Shown: piece after piece, positions 17,287 to 25,355 of the stretch
Numbering within the stretch: position 1 is the stretch's first letter
Layout: the number at the start of each line of letters is the position of its first letter
From: an uncultured Hungatella sp.
GTDB taxonomy: Bacteria > Bacillota > Clostridia > Lachnospirales > Lachnospiraceae
Direction of reading: 5' to 3'
DNA length: 64,000 nt
Assembly (NCBI GenBank): GCA_947089145.1
Contig: CAMUJH010000019.1
Coordinates: 1-64,000, forward strand
Position numbers and translations under genes: made by a program
Notes under the pieces: model-generated
Told to the model about the DNA's origin: nothing
The model's database searches: none
The model's input: the letters and a program-made list of their open reading frames with translations, nothing else

Positions 17287-17526
17287 TGGAGAAAGTTTGC
17301 TTCGGAGTCCCCATTCAATGCAGTTACTTGCCCAAGACTTATCCATGGCGGTGCAAAAGAGATAGTAAGAATCCTCAAGAATGAATATCAAATTTGGGCT
17401 TGTCCGAATGGCGGAGAACTATCAAATGCTGTTTTTCGTATAGGACATTTAGGAGATATAACTTATGAGGATAACCCCAGACTCATTGGTGCGTTTCATG
17501 ATATGAATAAAAGAGGGCTGCTGTGA
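17287..17526 (+). pseudogene. C-terminal remnant of a 2-aminoethylphosphonate-type (class V) aminotransferase
   Basis: Directly after the licD stop an open frame without a start codon encodes 79 residues: SESPFNAVTC, KEIVRILKNEY, IWACPNGGELSNAVFRIGHLGD and a helix ending NKRGLL. This is the C-terminal domain of class V aminotransferases, closest in pattern to 2-aminoethylphosphonate:pyruvate aminotransferases (PhnW, or the aminotransferase half of PntC-AEPT fusions). The PLP-binding domain is missing, so it is inactive. It suggests the ancestral locus decorated its polymer with 2-aminoethylphosphonate. Confidence 0.65.
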
Positions 17527-17569
17527 CATAGGACTTAGAAATGAGGCAAAGAGCCTTGGAAGGAGAAAT

Positions 17570-18628
17570 ATGTACTATTTAAATCCAAATATTGAGAATC
17601 TTTATCGAATTTTTGACCAGAACGAGAGAAAGGACTATTTGCGCCTTGATTTGAACGAAAATCCTGGCGGGTTGCCGGATGAGTTTATAAGACAAGTTTT
17701 GTCTGATATTACACCGCAGTTTGTAGCACAGTATCCCGAAACCTTATACTTTACAAAAGTGCTTGCAAAATATTTGGAAACGGATATCAGTCATCTTTGC
17801 CTGGTGAATGGATCGGCGGAGGGGATTCGCTATATCATCCAAACTTTCACAAGTGCAGGAGGACGTATCGTTGGAGTCGTTCCCTCCTATTTCATGTTCC
17901 AAGTATACTCTGAGATGTATGGAAGGGAGTTTGTAAAAGTTCCTTACAACAAAGACCTCAGCATGGATGTGGAAAACATTATAGAGATGCTGTCTGAGGA
18001 TACTCAGCTTTTGATTCTTCTTAACCCGAACAACCCAATGGGCAATGTATATTCTGACGAAGAATTTGAAAGTATCATGAGTGCTGCTCAGAAAAAGCAA
18101 ATCACTGTGCTGGTAGACGAAGCTTATCACTACTTTTATCCGAAGACCTTTATTAAGTATGCTTTGGAAGAAGAGCATGTTTTTATTACTAGAACATTCT
18201 CTAAATTTTTTTCAATGGCGGGTTGCCGGCTAGGTTATATTGTCGGTTGGCCCGAAGGCATAAAGATGGTTCAGAAGCTTTGTACGCCTCACAATACGAA
18301 TGCTTTTGCCATGAAGTTTGCTGAGGCCGTGTTGGAAACGCCGGGAATGGCGGACAGCCTTATCAGGAAATTCACAGAGGGCCGACGATATCTCATTGAA
18401 TGGCTTGACAAACATGGATATCCACACAAAGGAGAGGCGGGGAACTTTATCTTCATCAAGCCGAAAACTGAGGTCCGGAAAATTATTGACAGAATGAAAA
18501 GGGAGAAAAAGATTTTGATAAAAGCATATCTGAATGTTGGCGAACTTGGAGATTGTTTACGAGTGTCTATCGGTGAGAAGAAATACATGGAACAGTTTAC
18601 TGCGGCGCTAGAAAAAATAGATAAATAA
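17570..18628 (+). CDS. HisC-like class I/II PLP aminotransferase
   Basis: A 352-aa fold-type I aminotransferase resembling histidinol-phosphate aminotransferase: LDLNENPGG near the N-terminus, LLNPNNPMGN, VDEAYHYF (PLP Asp/Tyr) and RTFSKFFSMAGCRLGY with the Schiff-base Lys near residue 210. It is within a polysaccharide locus and is not accompanied by other histidine genes, so a role in making an amino-alcohol or amino-phosphonate substituent is more likely than histidine synthesis. It is followed, 35 bp on, by a cytidylyltransferase fusion; the pair may form and CDP-activate the group that LicD transfers. The role is an inference. Confidence 0.8.
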   Translation: MYYLNPNIENLYRIFDQNERKDYLRLDLNENPGGLPDEFIRQVLSDITPQFVAQYPETLYFTKVLAKYLETDISHLCLVNGSAEGIRYIIQTFTSAGGRIVGVVPSYFMFQVYSEMYGREFVKVPYNKDLSMDVENIIEMLSEDTQLLILLNPNNPMGNVYSDEEFESIMSAAQKKQITVLVDEAYHYFYPKTFIKYALEEEHVFITRTFSKFFSMAGCRLGYIVGWPEGIKMVQKLCTPHNTNAFAMKFAEAVLETPGMADSLIRKFTEGRRYLIEWLDKHGYPHKGEAGNFIFIKPKTEVRKIIDRMKREKKILIKAYLNVGELGDCLRVSIGEKKYMEQFTAALEKIDK

Positions 18629-18663
18629 AGCGCCGGCATTATTGAACCGAAAGGAAGTCTGAT

Positions 18664-19995
18664 ATGACTAAAGTAATAACATATGGCACCTACGATTTGC
18701 TGCATTATGGCCATATCAGGCTGTTGGAGAGAGCAAAAGAGTTAGGGGATTATCTTATTATAGGTGTTACGGCAGATGATTTTGACAAATCCAGGGGCAA
18801 GATTAATGTACAACAGCCATTAGAAGAACGGATCTCTGCTATCAGGGCTACCGGATTAGCAGATGAAATCATAGTAGAAGAATATGAAGGACAAAAAATA
18901 GATGATATTAGACGGCTGGGGATAGATATCTTTACAGTTGGGTCTGACTGGATTGGTTGCTTTGATTATTTACAAGAATATTGTAAAGTCGTATATTTGC
19001 CAAGAACAGAGGGAATATCCAGCTCAGAAATCCGTGCCGGGCAGTCATCTTTAAGATTGGGCATGATAGGATATTCGTCTTTTCTAAAAAAATTTTTCAG
19101 AGAATCGAAATTTGTTAATTCAGTTAAAATTGTTGGAATATGCGTCCCGAAAGATGGAATCTTAAAGGAATTGAAGCCAGAAATGGAATTATATACAACA
19201 GACTGCCAGACGCTTCTAGAATATGTTGACGCTGTATATATACATTCCAGTCCGTCGCAGCATTTTGAGCAATGCAAGCTGGCCATTGAAAGCGGAAAGC
19301 ACATAATATGTGAAAGTCCTATAGCAATGTCAATAAAGGAATGTGAATTTCTAGTAGAGCTGGCGAAGAATAAAAATGTCATTTTAATGGAGGCGTTAAG
19401 GACTGCATATATTACAGGATACTCAAGATTGGTTTTGCTATTAAAAGCAGGAAAGATAGGACGTATTATATCTGTTGATGCGGTATGTACTAGTTTAAGT
19501 ATTTTTGGGGATGTTGAAACTAATATGAAATGGGGTTCTTTAGAAACATGGGGGCCAACAGCGATGCTGCCTGTTTTTCAAATCCTGGGAACTGATTATC
19601 TCGAAAAAAGAATATTTACGTTAAAAGATGAGATTTCGGGTAACCTGGATATGTTCACGAAAATAGATTTTACTTACTCATCCGCTACGGCATCTATTAG
19701 GGTTGGAAATGGAGTGAAATCGGAAGGCCAGTTGATTGTATCAGGGACAAAGGGATATGTATTTGTACCTGCACCATGGTGGAAAACAGACTACTTTGAA
19801 ATCAGATATGAAAACCCTCTTGATAATAAGAGATACTTTTATCAGGTAGATGGAGAAGGCATTAGATACGAACTAGTTGCTTTTAGTAATGCTGTTAGAA
19901 ATAAAACATCTGATTATTATATAGGGAATAATGTGACATTAGAAATATGCAATGTTATGAACGACTTTGGATGTAAGAAGGACAATAAATTTTAG
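18664..19995 (+). CDS. TagD-like cytidylyltransferase fused to a Gfo/Idh/MocA oxidoreductase
   Basis: A 443-aa two-domain protein. Residues 1-128 are a glycerol-3-phosphate cytidylyltransferase-type domain: ITYGTYDLLHYGHIRLL (HxGH), a Lys/Arg-rich loop and EGISSSEIR. Residues 130-440 form an NAD-dependent oxidoreductase: Rossmann start LRLGMIGYSS, then CESPIA (family EKP) near residue 217 and a beta-sheet C-terminal domain. The first domain should make a CDP-activated phospho-alcohol from CTP. The second could make its precursor by oxidoreduction, so the fusion would channel one pathway. Several glycines of the usual GxGxxG are replaced in the second Rossmann motif, so cofactor binding may be altered. 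Confidence 0.8.
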   Translation: MTKVITYGTYDLLHYGHIRLLERAKELGDYLIIGVTADDFDKSRGKINVQQPLEERISAIRATGLADEIIVEEYEGQKIDDIRRLGIDIFTVGSDWIGCFDYLQEYCKVVYLPRTEGISSSEIRAGQSSLRLGMIGYSSFLKKFFRESKFVNSVKIVGICVPKDGILKELKPEMELYTTDCQTLLEYVDAVYIHSSPSQHFEQCKLAIESGKHIICESPIAMSIKECEFLVELAKNKNVILMEALRTAYITGYSRLVLLLKAGKIGRIISVDAVCTSLSIFGDVETNMKWGSLETWGPTAMLPVFQILGTDYLEKRIFTLKDEISGNLDMFTKIDFTYSSATASIRVGNGVKSEGQLIVSGTKGYVFVPAPWWKTDYFEIRYENPLDNKRYFYQVDGEGIRYELVAFSNAVRNKTSDYYIGNNVTLEICNVMNDFGCKKDNKF

Positions 19996-20030
19996 CAGTA
20001 ATAAAAATCTGATTTATTGTGGAGGTAAAT

Positions 20031-20783
20031 ATGATGAATGCTTTATTCTGTGGATCAAATGGCGAATTTTCTTTTAGAGCGTGTAAGCTCCTGGTTGAAA
20101 AGGGGGTTAATGTTGAATATGTGCTGTTAAGTGATCCGGCTGCAAGTGATGCTTATGTCACTTTATGTAAAGAAATTAATGCTAAAATAATCTACTCTGC
20201 AAAAGAGGAAGATTTCCAACCGGGACAATTTGATTTCCTTATTAGCTTTACATACCAGAGAAAACTGAAAGCCTGTACGATAGCTGCAGGGAAATTCGCA
20301 ATTAACTTTCATCCGGCTCCTTTGCCAGATTATAGAGGCAGGGGCACTAATATGTTTGCAATTATAAATGGTGAAAAAAGATGGGCTGTGACATGCCATT
20401 ATTTGGATGCAGATATAGATACAGGGGAAATCATTGAACAACGGGAATTTGATATAAAGGAAGCAAGTCTAATAACTGGTAAAGAATTAGCTGATTATGG
20501 CTGGACTATTTGTCTTGATATCCTGTCAGAGATCATGGATAAAGTAATGCATGGTATAAAAATTGAAAGCAGGGCCCAAACCGGTGGAGGGAGGTACTAT
20601 AGCTTAAAGGATCTTAACAGCGCTAAAAAAGTGGAGCTAGCTGATGGAGGAGAGTTAATTAGAAGAAAAATAAATGCTTTATGGTTTCCGCCATATGACG
20701 GAGCTTATATCGAGGTGGATGGGGAAAAATTTTATTTAATGACCGAATCAATAATGAAGCGGGTTTTTTCAAAATTGGTATGA
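20031..20783 (+). CDS. second formyltransferase-fold enzyme (sugar N-formyltransferase-like)
   Basis: A 250-aa protein with the full catalytic set of the formyltransferase family: INFHPAPLPDYRG (Asn and His, about residue 90) and LDADIDTGEII (Asp, about residue 130). ATG 20031 is chosen because GGAGG (20021-20025) lies 5 nt before it; a GTG at 20019 lies upstream of that ribosome site and is unlikely. It is the last intact gene of the polysaccharide cluster. It would transfer a formyl group from 10-formyl-tetrahydrofolate to an amino group of a sugar or of the aminated substituent made by the preceding genes. Confidence 0.78.
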   Translation: MMNALFCGSNGEFSFRACKLLVEKGVNVEYVLLSDPAASDAYVTLCKEINAKIIYSAKEEDFQPGQFDFLISFTYQRKLKACTIAAGKFAINFHPAPLPDYRGRGTNMFAIINGEKRWAVTCHYLDADIDTGEIIEQREFDIKEASLITGKELADYGWTICLDILSEIMDKVMHGIKIESRAQTGGGRYYSLKDLNSAKKVELADGGELIRRKINALWFPPYDGAYIEVDGEKFYLMTESIMKRVFSKLV

Positions 20784-21038
20784 TTAAAACTTTCCTAATC
20801 TGCGATACTTTCATGGTAACCCCCCCTCTTTCATTTATGGTGGTGCCGAGAAAGAGGCATGGGGGATACTATGAAAATCCGCCGCCAAACCTACATAAAG
20901 CTTGCGAAACAACCATGTCCTTTTTTGGGTAATTTAAGGGGCTGCATATGTCCATTTTTCGGCCTCAGACCCCGTAAAATCCCCAGATTTACGATACGGT
21001 TTAGGGAATCTAGGGGATGATACGGCTTTGCGGCTAAA
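20784..21038. other. non-coding gap after the polysaccharide cluster
   Basis: About 250 bp without a gene. A strong imperfect hairpin (a C-rich arm 20820-20832 with CCTCTTTC, paired with GAAAGAGG 20850-20857 and GGGGG 20861-20865) has no T-tract but could still end or slow transcription leaving the cluster. The remainder shows short direct repeats (TACGATACGG/GATGATACGG) and no open frame of note. Confidence 0.5.
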
Positions 21039-21067
21039 TTGACATACAAAAGCCGCCATGGTAGTAT
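21039..21067 (+). promoter_or_regulatory. sigma-A promoter of the giant-protein locus
   Basis: TTGACA (21039-21044), 17 bp, TAGTAT (21062-21067). The perfect -35 with optimal spacing lies 82 bp before the 231-aa protein gene. The intervening leader shows no clear riboswitch. Confidence 0.65.
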
Positions 21068-21149
21068 ATAAGAAAATCGGTCATCGTGCGGACGGCAGTC
21101 AGTTTCTGCTTATGCTCAGTGAAAATATTTTTAGAAAGGTGTGATAAGG

Positions 21150-21845
21150 ATGCAGTTAATGCAGCTAACCAACGATTCTGTTGAAATTACTTCCATTGGC
21201 CGTATGAGCGGTTCCAGCATTGAGGTGAAGTATAACATCCCCTGGGAGTGCGATCCAAAGGGAGGCGGCTATCATTTGGCGGTTTTTAAAATCCCGAATG
21301 ACAAGACCGCGGAAATTCCCCATACCCTAAGTTATTATAAACAGAATATTGTGTCCGGCAAACTGAGCGGTACTGTTTATTTGGAACACGAGTATCCCAA
21401 TTCTCCATACATAGTCGCTTTTGGCCTGTGTCCCAATACCAGCACGACAGAAAATGTGGCAAACAATTACTGCGCGTCAGCCACCATCAAGAGCCTGGCT
21501 TCTGAGGAACATGGGTATGACTGCATCTCTTTAAATCTGGACAAGCAGGAGTGCGATAATGTAGTCGTTATGTATCATACTCTGGAAGGAACCGAACCAA
21601 ATACTCAGGGGCACTGGGCAGGGATCTGGAGGAAAGAGGACGACATTGATGCGGCGCATGTGATACAGTTTAAGAAGCTGCCATATGACTTGTCGGAAGA
21701 TGAGATCATCTTCTCGGATCTGGATTTGATCGTTGGCCGTGAATATCAGGTGTGCTATTTCACAGGCGGCTATCATGAAACTCAGGCGGAACTGGCCTGC
21801 ACGCAGATGGCGGCGCGGGTAAAATTTAAGGTTTCCGCTGAATAA
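21150..21845 (+). CDS. unknown 231-aa double beta-domain protein
   Basis: Not recognised. Two halves of similar length (about residues 1-110 and 115-231) each show alternating hydrophobic/polar strands and a Tyr/Phe-rich final strand (YIVAFGLC; YQVCYFTGG), suggesting a tandem beta-sandwich of Ig/fibronectin type. There is no signal peptide, membrane helix or anchor. The start is ATG 21150, 8 nt after AAAGGTG; the GTG at 21141 is less well placed. A strong promoter lies upstream and an intrinsic terminator directly downstream, then the genes for the 1143-aa and 3349-aa proteins. That arrangement suggests it is the abundant component of a three-protein system. Confidence 0.75.
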   Translation: MQLMQLTNDSVEITSIGRMSGSSIEVKYNIPWECDPKGGGYHLAVFKIPNDKTAEIPHTLSYYKQNIVSGKLSGTVYLEHEYPNSPYIVAFGLCPNTSTTENVANNYCASATIKSLASEEHGYDCISLNLDKQECDNVVVMYHTLEGTEPNTQGHWAGIWRKEDDIDAAHVIQFKKLPYDLSEDEIIFSDLDLIVGREYQVCYFTGGYHETQAELACTQMAARVKFKVSAE

Positions 21846-21855
21846 ATCAGGATGA

Positions 21856-21890
21856 GAGCATACTTTTGCACAGCAAAGTATGCTCTTTTC
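21856..21890 (+). terminator. intrinsic terminator between the small protein gene and the giant genes
   Basis: GAGCATACTTT (21856-21866) and AAAGTATGCTC (21875-21885) form a perfect 11-bp stem, loop TGCACAGC, followed by TTTTCTATTTT. The next start codon is only 34 bp later and no new promoter fits in between. The giant genes are therefore likely transcribed by read-through at reduced level. Confidence 0.85.
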
Positions 21891-21923
21891 TATTTTAGCT
21901 GACAATAAGGAGGCGGTAATGGT

Positions 21924-24900
21924 ATGAATTATGAACAAATATACCCACGGGTGTATCAGGAAAAGGGGACGCGGGCCTATGTGGTTCTTCCCGCTGGCAA
22001 AGAAGGGCCAGAGTTCATTGGCCAGGAGGATGCTCTGGCCAATCAGGGCTGCCTTGATGCGTCTTTTGTCTTTTTGCCGGAGGAGGCGGTTCTGGATGCG
22101 GACGGCGCCCGGACCATGCTGTGCCGGGCGGACGGGCTGCTGAAAAAGGCGGGGACAAGGCGGGCATTCCTTTGGCTGAACTCATGGCTGGAAAATACGG
22201 ACTTCAAAGATCTGCTGCTTCCGATCACCGTTGACGGAACAGAAAGCGCAGGCTATGTTCATGTGCATCTGTACGAGAACCTGTCATTAGGCATCCTGAG
22301 CCAGACAAAACTTTCTCTGTCAGAGGGCAATCGGATTCTTTTGACCTGTGAGAACAATCAGCCGCCTTTGGAGTGGGAAGGAACGTTTAGGGCGGGCCGC
22401 CATCAGATTACGGACTGTTTCCTGGAATTGTCAGGCCCCCGGTGCGGCTGCCTGGGTTTTTGCTTTTATATTCAGTGGGGCGAATTCTTAGACTGTTTTG
22501 CCCAGGGGTTTGAGCTGGCGTACAGGGAGTCACAGGTTTGGTACAGCCGGTTTTTTACGTTTTTGGCCCGGGACGAAAAGCTGGAACGGAGCAATCTGGT
22601 TTTTCATACCGTGATAAATCCATGTGATCCCCTTAATGAGGGGAAACATGCGTTATCTGTCATGCTTTTATCTGACAGCCAGCCGATTTCCGGCTTTCCC
22701 ACTGCCATGCAGACCATATATGGAGAAACCATCCGTCTTCAGCCCTGCACCGGCTCGGAGGGCGGGCATAAAGCCGGTTTCCGGCTTTACCGGTCGCCTG
22801 ACCCTCATCTGCGCTCCCTCTGCCCTCAGGGAGATTTTTCCCTGTTAAATGAAGACGGCCATTTGCTCTGCGGCATAAGCGGAACCGAGTTTATCTGCTT
22901 TCGCAAGGGGGATGTACTGAGTTTCTATCCAGGTTTTCCCGCTGCGCTGCCGTCTGTCTATGGCGGGACGCCTCAGGTAGGGGATGTGCCTTTGAAAGAG
23001 GGAATGACAGGCGACAAGACCACTTCCTGGGTTTCCGTAACAGGAAAAGACAAGGCTGCAGGGTACGTTTCCCAGCCAGTGGGATTTAACTTTTACGAAA
23101 GCTCTCTGGAAAAAGGCTGTGGGATGGCGGCCGGACAGGGAGGGATGCCTGGATCGGCCTGGGCAGAAGGGCTGCTGCGCCCGGCCCGGCCGGAGACAGA
23201 GCTTGATCCGTCTGCTGTTTTTCCCCTTATCCCCCTGGCCGGACTGTGCCCGCCTCAGGAGACGCCGCGCCCCTATCCCTTTGATGAGGCGGCTGTCTGT
23301 TACGCGGAAAGCAATATTGTCTCCATGGTGCGTCATCAGAAGCTGTGCTGCAAAGGGCAGGCACCCAGGTATGGAAATGGGGCCGGGGCAGGGCAGAATT
23401 CGGCCAGGCAGGCAGTGTCAGGCCATGTTGCCACTCCGTCAGGATTTGTGGCGGAGCTGGAGGAAGGGCGGTGGAAGAAGCTGATGATTGGCTGGACGGA
23501 GGGAGCGGGAGGCAGCATCAGCCGGTTTTACTTCGAGAATTTAGATGACGCCCTGATCCAGGCGTTTCAGTCAGCCAATTTATTTCTGGTAATTGCCAAC
23601 GGGCTCCATACGGGAGAGCTTACGGACGCTGCAGACGACCTGGGCCGGTGCGCATTTCACAATAAACTTACAGCAGAGGACTGGACCTTATGCGCACGGC
23701 TGGGAAGTCCGTGCAGATATGGGCAGTATGCAGGCATCATGATTGTCAAAGGCTGTCCAGGTAAGATCTATGACCCGGAAGATGAGAAAGACCATCGGCA
23801 GTCAGTCCGGAGCCTGGCAGGGAATCCCGGCGCCTGGACGGCTCCGGACAAGTTCTCTGCCCCGGAGGCAGACGGGAAGCCGGATATGGCCCAGATTCCC
23901 ATGGTGTCTGACTGGCTGATGAATTACTGCCAGGACGCCGTGTCCCGAAGGGACGAGGACTATTTTAAAGAGTTTGCCCGGATCATTACAGATCCCAACT
24001 GGCAGGGAGTGCTGTGCCTAAACGTACCTGCAGAGGCCGCTGCCCTGCCCAAAGCCCTGGCCGGCTTGGCAGCGGGAATGCCAAAGATGCTCTACATCCA
24101 TCATTTCGGGGTGACAGTTAACACAGTGAAATGCCATGGAGGCCAAATCAGTCAGGACAAGCCCAGCTCTGTATTCGGGCTTTTGGACTATGAGGCGGAA
24201 GGCTTTTGCGCCCAGTCGCCCAAGGTGGTGCAGCCGGAAGGCGGAGACTATGATTTCAAATTATTGAACCTGTCAGCGCTGTTTGCCGAAAGCGCACTGA
24301 AAAGCTTCTCCTGCTATGCCCAGCTTTCTCTGAACCGCATTTTCGATGCGCAGGTCACCGGCATGGGGGAGGGAGGCAACGGCTGGAACACGCTTTTAAT
24401 GAGGGGGAGCCTTCAGTGGGGAAACGGGACATCCGCCTTTTCCCTGAAGAATATGGGGGAAAGCCAGTTTATATTTGGCAACGGGATATTGTCAAGGGTT
24501 TTCATTACCTGCGCCAGGCTGCAGGAAAGCGGGGAGGACGGCCGGAGCGTGTTCGGGCTGGACGGAGTGGCTGATTTCGTGAAGCTTCAGGAGATGGATG
24601 TGTTTTCTTATGGCTCAGAGGAAGGAGAAGGCGGAAAAGGGCTGGCTTTTTCAGGACTGACGTTGACCATAGATTCTGCTGGCGGCGCAGACGGATTAGG
24701 ACAGAAAACCAGCCGGATGGACAGCGCAGGCGTAGTCTGCGATCCGCTTCGCAGCCAGCGCCGGAGCGGGAGCCTGGCTGCCAGCTTCTGTCTTGAACAG
24801 GCGGAGTGGCTGGGAGGGAGCAGGGCCAGGCCGGAAGAGCTAAAGGCGTGTATGCCGGTAAAGGCGGCCATAGGAGGCGCTGACTTGACAAAAGGCGTAT

Positions 24901-25355
24901 GGAACGGCCTGAAGTGGAAAGTGAATATGGGAAGCATGGGGGAACTGGCCGGAAAGGCAGGGCTGACCGGTTATCTGCTGGCTGCCTGGGGGGAAGAAGA
25001 CAGCGCTAAAAAGTGTGCGCCAATCTTTATCGGGTTTCGTCTGCCTGGAGCGTCAGGAGAGAACGGACTCATAAGCCTGCAGAATGTGCTGAAGCTGTCA
25101 GTGGAATCCGTTTCCCTGCGCCGCACAGAGATGACTGCAGAAACTGCCGGTTCCTTTCAGATGTCCCTTAATAACATCAACGTAAAAGTATTCGGAGCGG
25201 CGAAGCTGCCTCCTGACGGCGCTGCCGCATTCTATCTGTTCGGGCCGGACGGCGGGACAGGGAAGGCATTAGGCTGGTACTGTAAATACGCTAAACAGCA
25301 GAAGGAGGGGAACCATGGGACTGTTGGAGAAACTGATTGGAGAACTGGGGAGTAA
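21924..25355 (+). CDS. unknown 1143-aa beta-rich protein
   Basis: Not assigned. A soluble-looking protein with no signal peptide or membrane helix. Residues 1-470 have many short beta-type strands; about 370-490 is Gly/Pro-rich and probably flexible. Residues 520-660 contain FYFENLDDALIQAFQSANLFLVIANGLHTG, which looks like an alpha/beta unit. Residues 690-800 contain DPNWQGVLCLNVP, LAAGMPKMLYIHHFGV and SSVFGLLDYEAEGF, then a long beta region to the end. I believe the 690-800 block recurs in large uncharacterised proteins of other bacteria, but this is from memory only. AAGGAGG lies 10 nt before ATG 21924. Its 3' end overlaps the 3349-aa gene by 41 nt in another frame, so the two are translationally coupled and probably act together. 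Confidence 0.8.
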   Translation: MNYEQIYPRVYQEKGTRAYVVLPAGKEGPEFIGQEDALANQGCLDASFVFLPEEAVLDADGARTMLCRADGLLKKAGTRRAFLWLNSWLENTDFKDLLLPITVDGTESAGYVHVHLYENLSLGILSQTKLSLSEGNRILLTCENNQPPLEWEGTFRAGRHQITDCFLELSGPRCGCLGFCFYIQWGEFLDCFAQGFELAYRESQVWYSRFFTFLARDEKLERSNLVFHTVINPCDPLNEGKHALSVMLLSDSQPISGFPTAMQTIYGETIRLQPCTGSEGGHKAGFRLYRSPDPHLRSLCPQGDFSLLNEDGHLLCGISGTEFICFRKGDVLSFYPGFPAALPSVYGGTPQVGDVPLKEGMTGDKTTSWVSVTGKDKAAGYVSQPVGFNFYESSLEKGCGMAAGQGGMPGSAWAEGLLRPARPETELDPSAVFPLIPLAGLCPPQETPRPYPFDEAAVCYAESNIVSMVRHQKLCCKGQAPRYGNGAGAGQNSARQAVSGHVATPSGFVAELEEGRWKKLMIGWTEGAGGSISRFYFENLDDALIQAFQSANLFLVIANGLHTGELTDAADDLGRCAFHNKLTAEDWTLCARLGSPCRYGQYAGIMIVKGCPGKIYDPEDEKDHRQSVRSLAGNPGAWTAPDKFSAPEADGKPDMAQIPMVSDWLMNYCQDAVSRRDEDYFKEFARIITDPNWQGVLCLNVPAEAAALPKALAGLAAGMPKMLYIHHFGVTVNTVKCHGGQISQDKPSSVFGLLDYEAEGFCAQSPKVVQPEGGDYDFKLLNLSALFAESALKSFSCYAQLSLNRIFDAQVTGMGEGGNGWNTLLMRGSLQWGNGTSAFSLKNMGESQFIFGNGILSRVFITCARLQESGEDGRSVFGLDGVADFVKLQEMDVFSYGSEEGEGGKGLAFSGLTLTIDSAGGADGLGQKTSRMDSAGVVCDPLRSQRRSGSLAASFCLEQAEWLGGSRARPEELKACMPVKAAIGGADLTKGVWNGLKWKVNMGSMGELAGKAGLTGYLLAAWGEEDSAKKCAPIFIGFRLPGASGENGLISLQNVLKLSVESVSLRRTEMTAETAGSFQMSLNNINVKVFGAAKLPPDGAAAFYLFGPDGGTGKALGWYCKYAKQQKEGNHGTVGETDWRTGE

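Noticed and set aside
20820-20865. Intrinsic terminator after the polysaccharide cluster
   Set aside because: The stem is strong but lacks a T-tract and has a 3-nt bulge, so it does not meet the usual terminator form; reported only as a hairpin in the gap.
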